A stretch of 64,000 bases of DNA, taken from Lachnospiraceae bacterium (GTDB taxonomy: Bacteria > Bacillota_A > Clostridia > Lachnospirales > Lachnospiraceae). A model generated the notes under the pieces. The model was not told the origin of the DNA. It searched no databases and worked only from the letters and a program-made list of their open reading frames with translations. Both the position numbers and the translations under genes were made by a program. The stretch spans positions 62,001 to 126,000 of the forward strand of contig SFGN01000004.1 in NCBI GenBank assembly GCA_004556565.1. Direction: 5' to 3'. Positions 43,974 to 53,044 of the stretch are shown here, in pieces (within the stretch, counting starts at the first letter, position 1; each line of letters begins with the position of its first letter).

Positions 43974-44027
43974 CAGAGAGCCTTGAACAGAGGAAGTATA
44001 GCTTTACGTTCCTTTATCTGCAGGAGG

Positions 44028-44291
44028 CTACTCCTCGATGATCTGGATTTCCAGATAGTCGAAATCTATGGAATCCACGAAATTGTCCTGATAAAAACGG
44101 GTTTTGTCATGCCGTTTGAAATCTGCTACCGTGGCATCCAGCCAGAGTGGTTTGCTTAAATCGAATTCATAACAGATGGCATCCAGCGCATGAAAAATTT
44201 TGTGGGTACGGGTGTCATCAGATTCGTCACAGATTACAGTGTCTCGTAGAAGACGGCTGTCTTTGAATATTTTTCCCCAGAAACGGAACAT
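44028..44291 (-). CDS. Small protein of unknown function
   Basis: 87 aa, acidic and aromatic-rich, with no signal peptide or membrane helix. It starts MFRFWGKIFKDSRLL and ends in a beta-like stretch (DYLEIQIIEE). A strong ribosome site, AGGAGG with 9-base spacing before ATG at 44291, argues that it is real. It is convergent with ung. I do not recognise a family. Confidence 0.75.
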   Translation of the reverse strand: MFRFWGKIFKDSRLLRDTVICDESDDTRTHKIFHALDAICYEFDLSKPLWLDATVADFKRHDKTRFYQDNFVDSIDFDYLEIQIIEE

Positions 44292-44587
44292 GATGGGTTT
44301 CCTCCTTGTCTTTACAATAATTGTCAGCTGAAATGTTTCAGCAGACCTGTTTCTTATAACAGAATGTGATATATCAGATATAAAATGTAGTATATCGGAT
44401 ACAGTCAGAAAAGTAAAGGAAGGAAATCAACATTGCCGAATGCGCCGGAGAAGGAGTTACATTTGTTCGGGTAGGTACATCAAACGTGCATTCTGCGAAA
44501 AACAGGCAGCATGTGTTCTTACAGGTACTGTCAACGAGCTGTTTATAAGAAATCATTAAATAAATATAAAAAAAGTGTAAAAATTTC
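44292..44587. other. Intergenic stretch, no confident gene
   Basis: Roughly 300 bases between the small minus-strand gene and the symporter promoter. A plus-strand frame near 44420-44530 preceded by AAAGGAAGG breaks after 13 codons, and an 85-codon minus frame lacks a ribosome site. It may contain a decayed short gene; nothing can be named. Confidence 0.3.
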
Positions 44588-44616
44588 TTGATTTTCAGTA
44601 AATATTTGTGTATAAT
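44588..44616 (+). promoter_or_regulatory. Symporter promoter
   Basis: TTGATT (44588-44593), 17 bases, consensus TATAAT (44611-44616), 103 bases before the symporter start. Confidence 0.8.
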
Positions 44617-44636
44617 CCACCTATATTGCACGAGGG

Positions 44637-44668
44637 AGTGGCGATTTAAGATGCTGCTCTTTTTTTTG
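44637..44668 (+). terminator. Terminator inside the symporter leader
   Basis: GAGTGGC/GCTGCTC stem (two G-U pairs), loop GATTTAAGAT, then eight Ts. It is only about 15 bases after the predicted start site, so it looks like an attenuator. Confidence 0.75.
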
Positions 44669-44718
44669 CAGTCAAATCATGCCAATTGAAGATAAGTAAA
44701 TGAGAAAGAGGTGTTTTT

Positions 44719-46215
44719 ATGATTCAAGTAATTACTGATGTAAATAGCTACATCAACAACCTGGTCTGGGGATGGCCGGCATTGATCCTTCTTGGATTTA
44801 CGGGAATCCTGATGACCTGCCTGACTAAGTTTTTCCAGATTGGTCATTTTGGTCACTGGATAAAAAACACGATCGGCGCTATTATGGGAGACAGAGACGT
44901 AACCAAACATACGAAGGATAAGTCGATCACACAGTTTCAGTCGCTGTGCACTGCACTGGCCGCTACGGTGGGTACAGGAAATATCGTAGGTGTCGCAGGA
45001 GCTATCGCAATCGGAGGACCTGGGGCAGTATTCTGGATGTGGCTGATTGCCTTTTTTGGGATGATGACGAATTTTTCAGAAAATGTTCTTGGTATTTTGT
45101 ACCGCAGGAAGAATTCCGAAGGCGAATGGTGCGGGGGCGCGATGTATTATTTGAAGGACGGCCTTGGAAGCAGACGAGGATGCAAACAGATCGGAGTGAT
45201 TCTTGCAGTCCTGTTCTCCTGCTTCTGTCTGCTTGCTTCTTTTGGCATTGGTAATATGAGCCAGGTTAACAGTATGGTTTCAAACATTAACACTGCATTT
45301 GGAATTCCGAATATTGTGACCGGTATTATTTTAGTTATAGCTGTCGGTGCAGTTGTCGTTGGAGGCCTGAAGCGCATTGCTTCTTTTACGGAAAAGCTGG
45401 TGCCGTTTATGGTAATCGCTTATCTGGTTGGAACTTTAATTATCATCGGAATGCATATCCAGAGTATTCCGGCAGTATTTGTTTCTATTTTTAAAGGTGC
45501 ATTTGCAATGAAATCTGCGGCCGGCGGTGTTGTCGGAGCGGGAATTATGATGGCAATGAAAATGGGAATGAAGCGAGGTGTATTTTCTAATGAAGCCGGT
45601 CTTGGTTCTTCTGTTATGGTGCACTCCAACTCCAACGTTAAGGAGCCTGTCCGCCAGGGTATGTGGGGAATCTTTGAAGTGTTTGCAGATACAATTATCG
45701 TATGTACGCTGACAGCCCTGACGATCTTAAGCTCCGGAGCGGTTGATCTGACTACCGGACAGCTGAGTGCGGAAGCGGAGGCAGTCGGCTCCAACTCACT
45801 GATGAGCTATGCATTTTCACAGACATTCGGAAAACCGGGGGCATGGTTTATCGCACTGGCAATCCTTCTGTTTGCATATTCCACTGTACTTGGATGGAGT
45901 CATTATGGTTCCAAGGCGTGTGAATATCTGTTCGGAACGAAATCCATCATGGTATACCGTGTTGTTTTCGTAGCCATCGTACTTGCAGGTTCTGTTGTTG
46001 AAGCACAGCTTGCATGGGATATTTCCGATACATTCAACGGACTGATGATGATCCCGAACCTGATTGGTGTTCTGGTGCTTTCAAAAGAAGTAATGAAATG
46101 TACACAGAACTATGTCGACAGGAAAATATTCAAGAAAGATGTTAAACCGATCCTCTCTGTTTTCCCGGATATCCAGGCTGAGCACGAGAAAGCTGTAAGA
46201 GAAGGCGCAGAGTAA
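44719..46215 (+). CDS. Alanine/glycine:cation symporter (AGCS family)
   Basis: Sodium- or proton-coupled importer of alanine or glycine. 498 aa with about eleven membrane helices. Family motifs: ATVGTGNIVGVAGAI near helix 3 and the NEAGLGSSVM signature. The start follows AGAAAGAGGTG. Expression appears to be controlled by a promoter-proximal terminator in the leader. Single gene, closed by a terminator at 46269. Confidence 0.93.
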   Translation: MIQVITDVNSYINNLVWGWPALILLGFTGILMTCLTKFFQIGHFGHWIKNTIGAIMGDRDVTKHTKDKSITQFQSLCTALAATVGTGNIVGVAGAIAIGGPGAVFWMWLIAFFGMMTNFSENVLGILYRRKNSEGEWCGGAMYYLKDGLGSRRGCKQIGVILAVLFSCFCLLASFGIGNMSQVNSMVSNINTAFGIPNIVTGIILVIAVGAVVVGGLKRIASFTEKLVPFMVIAYLVGTLIIIGMHIQSIPAVFVSIFKGAFAMKSAAGGVVGAGIMMAMKMGMKRGVFSNEAGLGSSVMVHSNSNVKEPVRQGMWGIFEVFADTIIVCTLTALTILSSGAVDLTTGQLSAEAEAVGSNSLMSYAFSQTFGKPGAWFIALAILLFAYSTVLGWSHYGSKACEYLFGTKSIMVYRVVFVAIVLAGSVVEAQLAWDISDTFNGLMMIPNLIGVLVLSKEVMKCTQNYVDRKIFKKDVKPILSVFPDIQAEHEKAVREGAE

Positions 46216-46268
46216 TCCGTACGATAAGATTACATATATGGAATGAGATAAATCGAAAAAGACGCTGT

Positions 46269-46318
46269 AAACCGGCATGGGAATGTGTTAAGAATCTGTT
46301 CCCGTGCCGGTTTATTAT
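46269..46318 (+). terminator. Terminator after symporter
   Basis: 15-bp stem AAACCGGCATGGGAA/TTCCCGTGCCGGTTT (one G-U pair), 15-base loop, ATTATAT tail. Confidence 0.78.
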
Positions 46319-46460
46319 ATGTAGAACAGACATATATCAAAGATATGAGCGTGCAGGCGCACTGTCAGAAAACCTTAAGATAATTTTTATGGAATGGAAG
46401 CAAAAAAAGTGGTATAGTAATTATGTTATGGAGTGATGTCGGAGAAAGAGAGGGATACAT

Positions 46461-47519
46461 ATGAAGAAAGTATTTGACCATATTTTTATTGACGGGCTGA
46501 GTGGTATGGCGCAGGGGTTATTTGCAACTCTGATTATCGGCACGATTATTCAGCAGATCGGGACGTTTGCCGGCGGTGATATCGGAACGATGATTTTTCT
46601 GATAGGTAAGATGGCAGCAGCGATGACCGGAGCAGGTATCGGTGTCGGCGTGGCGAGAAAGTTTAATGCATCTCAGCTTGTCATTGTATCAGCGGCAACT
46701 GCGGGGATGGTGGGAGCCTTTGCTTCAAAGCTGATATCAGGCGATGTCCTGAAGGACGGGGCAATTGTATTGTCCGGTCCGGGAGAGCCATTGGGGGCAT
46801 TTGTCGCAGCGTTCGTCGCAATCGAGATAGGAATGTTGATTTCCGCAAAAACGAAACTGGATATTTTGCTGACGCCGCTTGTATCGATCGGCGCCGGTTC
46901 GGCAGTGGGTATTCTGGTTGGACCTCCGATATCAAAATTCATGCTGTGGCTCGGATCTCTGATTAACTGGGGCACTGAGCAGCAGCCGTTTATCATGGGA
47001 ATTGTTGTTTCGGTTCTGATGGGAATGATCCTTACTTTGCCGATCAGTTCGGCAGCGCTCGGTGTAATTCTGAATCTATCGGGGCTTGCGGCAGGCGCAG
47101 CTACGATCGGATGCTGCTGCAATATGGTTGGATTTGCAGTGGCAAGCTTCCGGGAAAATAAATTCGGCGGACTTCTGGCGCAGGGAATCGGGACGTCCAT
47201 GCTTCAGGTGCCGAATATTATGAAAAGACCTGTTATCTGGCTTCCGGCGATATTGTCAAGTGCAATTCTGGGACCGGCAGGAACCATGATCTTGCATATG
47301 ACGAATAACGCAACAGGTTCCGGGATGGGAACGGCAGGCCTGGTAGGTCAGATTATGACATGGCAGGTCATGACACAGACAGAAGACCCGACGATCGTAA
47401 TGATTAAAATCATTGTAATTCAGATTCTGCTTCCGGCAATACTGACGCTTGCGATTTCTGAATTTATGAGAAAGAAAAAATGGATTCGTCAGGGAGATAT
47501 GAAACTGGATTTATCCTGA
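46461..47519 (+). CDS. PTS_EIIC_2-type membrane protein
   Basis: 352 aa, nine or ten hydrophobic helices rich in Gly/Ala, of the PF13303 family annotated as PTS IIC. No IIA or IIB domain is attached and none is encoded nearby. Recognisable pieces are FIDGLSGMAQGLFATLIIGT at the N-terminus and HMTNNATGSGMGTAGLVGQ near the C-terminus. The start follows AGAGGGATACAT. Whether members transport sugars by phosphorylation is unproven; the missing partners mean it should be called IIC-like only. Confidence 0.8.
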   Translation: MKKVFDHIFIDGLSGMAQGLFATLIIGTIIQQIGTFAGGDIGTMIFLIGKMAAAMTGAGIGVGVARKFNASQLVIVSAATAGMVGAFASKLISGDVLKDGAIVLSGPGEPLGAFVAAFVAIEIGMLISAKTKLDILLTPLVSIGAGSAVGILVGPPISKFMLWLGSLINWGTEQQPFIMGIVVSVLMGMILTLPISSAALGVILNLSGLAAGAATIGCCCNMVGFAVASFRENKFGGLLAQGIGTSMLQVPNIMKRPVIWLPAILSSAILGPAGTMILHMTNNATGSGMGTAGLVGQIMTWQVMTQTEDPTIVMIKIIVIQILLPAILTLAISEFMRKKKWIRQGDMKLDLS

Positions 47520-47626
47520 TATGCCACGTTCTGATACAGGAGAAAGGCTTCGAAATATTCAGGCGTATGTAAAAGATTGTTATCAACGCCTCGGAGATTT
47601 GGGGGACGGAATAAAGGAGTTTTAAT

Positions 47627-48340
47627 ATGGAGAATAGATATCCGATAGATGAGGCTGTCAAGAATTATGAAGATGTGGACAGTTGGAAGACTATTATTTT
47701 TCTTTATAATTCGGCATTAAAAGAGATGGAGACAAAACTGGAAATCTTGAATGATGAATTTCAGCATGTGCATAAGTATAATCCGATCGAACATATAAAA
47801 ACACGAATCAAATCACCTGAAAGTATAGTGAAAAAATTAAAGCGCTATGGCTATGAATCAACGATAGAAAACATGGTAAAGTATGTTAATGATATCGCAG
47901 GTGTACGTCTGATCTGTTCATTTACGTCCGATATTTACAGGCTGGCGGAGATGATAGGAAATCAGAGTGATTTGAAAGTGCTGTCCATCAAAGACTATAT
48001 TAAAAATCCGAAACCAAGCGGTTACAAGAGTTATCATATGATCGTTTCCGTGCCTATTTATCTGTCAAACAGTGTGGCGGATACAAAGGTTGAGATTCAG
48101 ATCAGGACGATTGCAATGGACTTCTGGGCAAGCCTGGAGCATAAAATTTATTATAAGTTTGAAGGAAATGCACCGGATTATATCAGCCGTGACCTGAAGG
48201 AATGTGCCAGGATGACAGCTGAGCTTGATGATAAGATGCTTCTTTTGAACGAAGCAATACAGAAATGTATTGAAGAAGAAGCCAGCCGGGAGGCGGGGCT
48301 TATTGAAGATGTGGTGAGGAATCTGGTGAATATAAAATAA
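47627..48340 (+). CDS. Small alarmone synthetase (RelQ-like)
   Basis: Single-domain (p)ppGpp synthetase, 237 aa, no hydrolase or TGS/ACT domains. Synthetase motifs: HIKTRIKSPESIVKKL (ATP), NDIAGVRLICSF, KPSGYKSYHM and EIQIRTIAMDFWASLEHK (GDP/GTP). Family members act as tetramers and answer envelope or antibiotic stress by transcription. The start follows AAAGGAG. It is 14 bases upstream of the P-type ATPase gene. A small alarmone hydrolase homologue is encoded at 54653. Confidence 0.92.
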   Translation: MENRYPIDEAVKNYEDVDSWKTIIFLYNSALKEMETKLEILNDEFQHVHKYNPIEHIKTRIKSPESIVKKLKRYGYESTIENMVKYVNDIAGVRLICSFTSDIYRLAEMIGNQSDLKVLSIKDYIKNPKPSGYKSYHMIVSVPIYLSNSVADTKVEIQIRTIAMDFWASLEHKIYYKFEGNAPDYISRDLKECARMTAELDDKMLLLNEAIQKCIEEEASREAGLIEDVVRNLVNIK

Positions 48341-48354
48341 TAAGGAGAGCCGAG

Positions 48355-50256
48355 ATGGCAAAAGAGGTAAAGAGAAAACTGGCAGTGATGGGGGTCGGCG
48401 CTGCAGCGTACATCGCTGCAATTATGCTGACTCGTTCCGGCAGGATGACCGGGGGTGTGGAGATGGCTGTATTTCTTCCTGCATTTCTGCTGCTTGCAGC
48501 AGAAGTAGTCTGGCAGACAACGGAGGCTATTGGAAGAGGAATGTTTGACGGTGGATTGAAAAACCTGAAAACATTAGGAAATAAATTATGGTCTTACAGT
48601 GACAGTATTCTGATTTTAATTGCTTCTGCGGGAGCAATGATCGTGGGGTATTATAAGGAAGCAGTAGGGGCGATTCTGTTTTTCCAGCTGGGAAAGCTGG
48701 CGGAGGTATTTTCCGTAAGTAAAACGAAAAAAGCTATTGCGCAATATATTGACATCCGGCCGGAACATGCACATGTTAAGCTGGGCGGAAATGTTATTGA
48801 TGTGGAGCCGGGGTATCTGGAGCCGAGGCAGATCATCGTAATTAAACCCGGAGAAAAAATACCGGTAGATGCAGTGGTGACACAGGGGAGCGGCCTGGTG
48901 GATATGAAGGCGCTGACGGGTGAATCTGTTCCGAAGGAAGTGAGGATCGGTGATCGTTTGTACGGCGGAACGATTAACCAGAACAGCATGCTGGAAGCAA
49001 GAGTTTCCAAAGTGTTTGAGGAATCTACAGCTTCCAGGATTGTGAAACTTGTGGAGTCGGTCGGAGAAAGAAAATCAGAAACAGAGAAGTTTGCAGACAA
49101 ATTTATCCGGGTTTATACGCCGGTGGTGACATTGATGGGGATTCTCGTCATGCTCCTTCCGCCAATGATGGCGGCAGGGCAAGACCCGGACACGTGGATT
49201 TACCGGGGACTGATCTTTCTGGTAGCGGCCTGTCCGTTTGGGTTGCTTGTGTCTGTGCCCTTGGCATTTTTAGGAGGAATCGGTGCGGCAACGAGGCAGG
49301 GAATTCTGATTAAAGGGAGTAATTATCTTGAGGCTCTTGCGAAGACAGATACATTTGTATTTGACAAAACAGGAACGCTGACAGAAGGTTTTTTTAAAGT
49401 ACAGGAGATTTGCCCAAGAGGAATGAAAGCAAGAGAACTGCTGGATCTGATGGCTCACGCAGAAGCGTTTTCCACACATCCGATTGCTGTTTCGTTGAGA
49501 AAATCATATGGCAGGAAACTGGACATGCAGAGGGTCACCGGTATTGAAGAATCTTCCGGATTTGGTGTAAAGGCGACGGTGGACGGAAGGAAGGTCCTGG
49601 TCGGCAGCGATCGGTATCTGAATCAGGAGGGAATCTTCTGCAAAAAAATACCGGGACCGGGAACTCAGGTACATGTTGCAGTAGACGATTCTTATGCCGG
49701 GTATGCTTTGATCGCAGATGTCCTGAGGGCGGATGCAAAACAGACAGTTCAATGGATGTCGCGCCATCAGATTGAGACAGTAATACTGACGGGGGATAAT
49801 GAAGAGGCTGCAGAGTCAACAGCAAGGCAGCTTGGAATCACGCATGTATATGCGAATCTGATGCCGGAAAATAAAGTTGATTTGTTGGAGGAATTTATGG
49901 GCGGTGAGATGGAAGGCGAAAAGCTGGCATTTGTCGGGGATGGAATTAATGATGCTCCGGTGCTGGCCCGCGCGGATGTCGGGATCGCTATGGGCGGACT
50001 TGGTGCGGATGCCGCACTGGAGGCTGCAGATATCGTTCTGATGGAAGATGAGCCTTATAAAATCGTCAGGGCGATCCGTATTTCCAGGGAAACAATTCGT
50101 TCAGTAAACCAGAATTTTGTTTTTGCAATGATGATGAAAGTATTACTGCTTATTCTTGCGTTTGTCGGTCTGATTTCTATGCGGCGTGCCATTGTTGCGG
50201 ATATAGGTGTAATGTTACTGGGAATTCTGAATTCATTTTGGATCTTGTACATATAA
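48355..50256 (+). CDS. P1B-like heavy-metal ATPase with altered CPF motif
   Basis: 633 aa. Catalytic parts are intact: TGES near residue 187, phosphorylated Asp337 in DKTGTLT, the P1B hallmark His-Pro in STHPIAV, and GDGINDAP. The transmembrane metal motif, normally CPC, CPH or SPC, reads CPF here (Cys293-Pro-Phe295). No N-terminal metal-binding domain is present. The last helix region has VADIGVMLLG as in Zn/Cd-type pumps (Asp-x-Gly). The metal is thus uncertain. The start follows AAGGAGAG, close after the alarmone synthetase. Confidence 0.88.
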   Translation: MAKEVKRKLAVMGVGAAAYIAAIMLTRSGRMTGGVEMAVFLPAFLLLAAEVVWQTTEAIGRGMFDGGLKNLKTLGNKLWSYSDSILILIASAGAMIVGYYKEAVGAILFFQLGKLAEVFSVSKTKKAIAQYIDIRPEHAHVKLGGNVIDVEPGYLEPRQIIVIKPGEKIPVDAVVTQGSGLVDMKALTGESVPKEVRIGDRLYGGTINQNSMLEARVSKVFEESTASRIVKLVESVGERKSETEKFADKFIRVYTPVVTLMGILVMLLPPMMAAGQDPDTWIYRGLIFLVAACPFGLLVSVPLAFLGGIGAATRQGILIKGSNYLEALAKTDTFVFDKTGTLTEGFFKVQEICPRGMKARELLDLMAHAEAFSTHPIAVSLRKSYGRKLDMQRVTGIEESSGFGVKATVDGRKVLVGSDRYLNQEGIFCKKIPGPGTQVHVAVDDSYAGYALIADVLRADAKQTVQWMSRHQIETVILTGDNEEAAESTARQLGITHVYANLMPENKVDLLEEFMGGEMEGEKLAFVGDGINDAPVLARADVGIAMGGLGADAALEAADIVLMEDEPYKIVRAIRISRETIRSVNQNFVFAMMMKVLLLILAFVGLISMRRAIVADIGVMLLGILNSFWILYI

Positions 50257-50278
50257 TAGCGGGAGTAGGGATAAAATC

Positions 50279-50860
50279 ATGAGAAAAATCAAGATGATAT
50301 TTCTGGCAGGAATCGTATGTCTTCTTTGCGGCTGTACCAACAGGCTCGAAGTGTGTAGAGATCTTTTGAAGCAGGGGAAGTATGCGGAGGCAGAAGCTGT
50401 TTTCCGTGAAGAAATCACTGAGTCGGTACAGATACAGGAAAATATGGACGATGAAAGAAAAGCCGCGGATGCAAAGGTCAGGGAGGCGGAAGCACGCCGC
50501 GGGCTCGGCATTGTGCTCTATGAGCGGCAGAAGTATGAGGAAGCTGCCGCAGAACTTAAAAAAGTTCTGGAGCTTGAGGGAAAAGAAACTCCGGCAATTT
50601 ATAACCTGATAGGGGTATGCGCGATGAACCTTAAGGATTATGACGGCGCGATTGAAGCTTTTTCAGCGGGAATTGCACTTCCTGCATCAGAAGATCAGGA
50701 AGAGGCAAATCTGGTCCGGGAAATGAGTTATAATCTGGTCATCTGTTATGAGAAGAAGAAAGACTGGGCAGGTGCGAGGGAAGCGGCGCGGGCTTATGCG
50801 GAAGCATATCCGCAGGATAAGGAGATGCAGAAGGAACTGGAATTTCTGGAAACAAGATGA
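50279..50860 (+). CDS. TPR-containing lipoprotein
   Basis: 193 aa. The signal peptide ends in lipobox LCGC. The rest is helical tetratricopeptide-like repeats (YAEAEAVFREEI, YEEAAAELKKVLELEG, YDGAIEAFSAGIALP), expected to mediate protein contacts on the outer face of the membrane. It lies 22 bases after the ATPase gene. The partner is unknown. Confidence 0.82.
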   Translation: MRKIKMIFLAGIVCLLCGCTNRLEVCRDLLKQGKYAEAEAVFREEITESVQIQENMDDERKAADAKVREAEARRGLGIVLYERQKYEEAAAELKKVLELEGKETPAIYNLIGVCAMNLKDYDGAIEAFSAGIALPASEDQEEANLVREMSYNLVICYEKKKDWAGAREAARAYAEAYPQDKEMQKELEFLETR

Positions 50861-50979
50861 TTGTAAGGACCAGTTATATGTGGTCACAGGGAAACAAAGT
50901 GATGATCGGGCTCGCATGAAGCAGAGGAAAAGGAAGTCGTGACCGGGATTACGTGTGGCAGAAGGAACAAGGTAATTGT

Positions 50980-52227
50980 ATGATTGAATTGCGTGAAATA
51001 GTGGAAACGAAAGAAAGGGTAATTCTTGTCGGTGTTCAGTTTGATGAAAATAGTCCGGCGGAAGAGTCGCTGGATGAGCTGGCGGAACTTGCCCGGACAG
51101 CAGGGGCGGAAGTGGCAGGATGCCTGATTCAGAATCGTGAGGCGGTCCATTCTGCAACATATATCGGAAAAGGAAAATTGCTGGAGCTGAAAGAACTGCT
51201 TTGGGAAACAGAAAGCTCCGGCATCATCTGTGACGATGAGCTGACATCTGTTCAGATTAGAAATCTGGAACAGGAGCTGGACTGCAAGGTGATCGACAGG
51301 ACATTGCTGATTCTGGATATTTTTGCGGCAAGGGCAGTGTCCGGGGAAGGGAAAATCCAGGTGGAGCTGGCACAGCTGCGTTACCGGGCGTCCCGCCTGG
51401 TGGGACTTCGGAATTCCTTATCCCGTCTGGGAGGCGGTATCGGAACAAGAGGACCGGGAGAGAAGAAGCTGGAGATGGACAGACGCCTGATCCGGGAAAG
51501 AATCAGCAGATTAAAAAAAGAGCTTGAAGATGTGGAGCAGCACCGGGAATTGATTCGCTCTCAGCGGAAAAATTCAAATCTGAAAGTGGCGGCTTTGGTC
51601 GGATATACATCAGCAGGGAAAAGCAGCCTGGAAAATGCACTGACGGGTGCTGACATTCTGGAAGACGCAATGCTGTTCTCTACTCTGGATACAACAACAC
51701 GCGCTTTGGAGCTGGAGGGGGCGCAGAAAATACTGCTGACAGATACGGTCGGATTCATCCGTAAACTTCCGCACCATCTGATAGAAGCATTCAAGAGCAC
51801 GCTGGAGGAAGCAAAATATGCGGATATTATTCTTCATGTGGTAGATGCGTCCAACCCGCAGATGGAAGTGCAGATGCATGTTGTATATGAAACTCTGAGA
51901 CAGCTCGGAGTGGAAGGAAAACCGGTGATAACACTGTTTAATAAACAGGACAAGCTGGAATCACCGTCAAAGTTCCGGGATTTTCACGCGGACTACAGCA
52001 TTCCGGTATCTGCAAAAACAGGACAGGGACTGGAAAAATTGAAAAGTGTCCTTACGGAAATTATAAGAAAGGAACAGATTTATATCGAAAGAGTATTTCC
52101 ATTTGCCGAAGCAGGGAAAATACAATTGATCCGTAAAAACGGGCAGCTTTTGGAGGAAGCATATGAGGCAGAGGGAATCCGGGTCAAGGCATATGTGCCA
52201 AAAGCAATTTACGGGAAATTAATCTGA
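50980..52227 (+). CDS. hflX: GTPase HflX
   Basis: Ribosome-associated GTPase that splits stalled or stressed 70S ribosomes. 415 aa. N-terminal HflX domain (ATYIGKGKLLELKEL), linker motif GIGTRGPGEKKLEMDRR (canonical GPGETQLE, so a variant), then the G domain: G1 GYTSAGKSS, G3 DTVGFI, G4 NKQD. The start at 50980 is preceded by AAGG; an in-frame GTG at 50953 is possible but adds non-family residues. The stop abuts the stop of the convergent reductase gene with no bases between. Confidence 0.93.
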   Translation: MIELREIVETKERVILVGVQFDENSPAEESLDELAELARTAGAEVAGCLIQNREAVHSATYIGKGKLLELKELLWETESSGIICDDELTSVQIRNLEQELDCKVIDRTLLILDIFAARAVSGEGKIQVELAQLRYRASRLVGLRNSLSRLGGGIGTRGPGEKKLEMDRRLIRERISRLKKELEDVEQHRELIRSQRKNSNLKVAALVGYTSAGKSSLENALTGADILEDAMLFSTLDTTTRALELEGAQKILLTDTVGFIRKLPHHLIEAFKSTLEEAKYADIILHVVDASNPQMEVQMHVVYETLRQLGVEGKPVITLFNKQDKLESPSKFRDFHADYSIPVSAKTGQGLEKLKSVLTEIIRKEQIYIERVFPFAEAGKIQLIRKNGQLLEEAYEAEGIRVKAYVPKAIYGKLI

Positions 52228-52959
52228 TCAAATAAATCCCCCATCGAATCCGATAACCTGTCCGGTCAGGTAAGGATGGTTTTCAGCCAGATCAAGCACC
52301 AGCCGGGCGGTTTCTTCCGGTGTGCCGAAACGGCCTGCCGGGATTTCATCCATCAGGGTCTGCCGTTCTTCTTCCGAAAAGCAGGCATTCATGGCTGTGT
52401 CGATGACTCCGCAGGCAATGGCATTTACCTGGATGTTGCTTGGAGCAAGCTCTTTTGCAAGAGCCATCGTCAGGCCGTTTACCCCTGCTTTGGCGGCAGA
52501 GTAAGCAGCTTCGCAGGAAGCCCCGACACGCCCCCACATGGAGGAAATGTTAATGATTTTTCCCTGCTTTTTAGATACCATATAAGGGATTGCCGCACGG
52601 GAACAGTAGAATATCGAAGAAAGGTTCGTCTCAATTGTCCTCTCCCAGTCAGCATCGCTCATATCTGTCAGAAGTCCGACATAAGAAATACCGGCGTTAT
52701 TTACGAGTATGTCCAGACCCCCTCGTACATCGCAAATCTGACGGAAAACACGTCGGACATCTCCGGCATTTCCAACATCTCCGGGTACTGCCATACAGCA
52801 AAAGCCTTCACTGCGAAGTGATTTTTCCAGTTCATTCAGCACGTTGACAGAACGAAAACTGTTTATAAAAACAAAATATCCGGCACGTGCAAAAGTCTCT
52901 GCACATGCTCTTCCTATGCCTCTTGAGGCTCCTGTGATTAATACCGTTTTCTGTTTCAT
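52228..52959 (-). CDS. SDR oxidoreductase, probable EF-P 5-aminopentanone reductase (YmfI-like)
   Basis: 243-aa short-chain dehydrogenase. Cofactor loop TGASRGIGRA, NNAGIS, and catalytic Ser-Tyr-Lys (Ser in INISSMWG, YSAAK). The MWGRVGASCEAAYSAAK stretch matches YmfI of Bacillus, which finishes the aminopentanol modification of elongation factor P, more than FabG. A FabG-like role remains possible. ATG at 52959 follows AAGGAG. It converges exactly on hflX. Confidence 0.8.
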   Translation of the reverse strand: MKQKTVLITGASRGIGRACAETFARAGYFVFINSFRSVNVLNELEKSLRSEGFCCMAVPGDVGNAGDVRRVFRQICDVRGGLDILVNNAGISYVGLLTDMSDADWERTIETNLSSIFYCSRAAIPYMVSKKQGKIINISSMWGRVGASCEAAYSAAKAGVNGLTMALAKELAPSNIQVNAIACGVIDTAMNACFSEEERQTLMDEIPAGRFGTPEETARLVLDLAENHPYLTGQVIGFDGGFI

Positions 52960-53044
52960 ATCTCAAATCTCCTTGTAAAAGTTGTATGGTATAAGTAATA
53001 AATAAGTGCTTTACAGAAATAGTATTTAATATAATATGGTTTTG

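Noticed and set aside
44374..44631. 85-codon minus-strand frame between the small unknown gene and the symporter
   Set aside because: No ribosome site, runs across the symporter promoter, and has a composition typical of AT-rich non-coding DNA.
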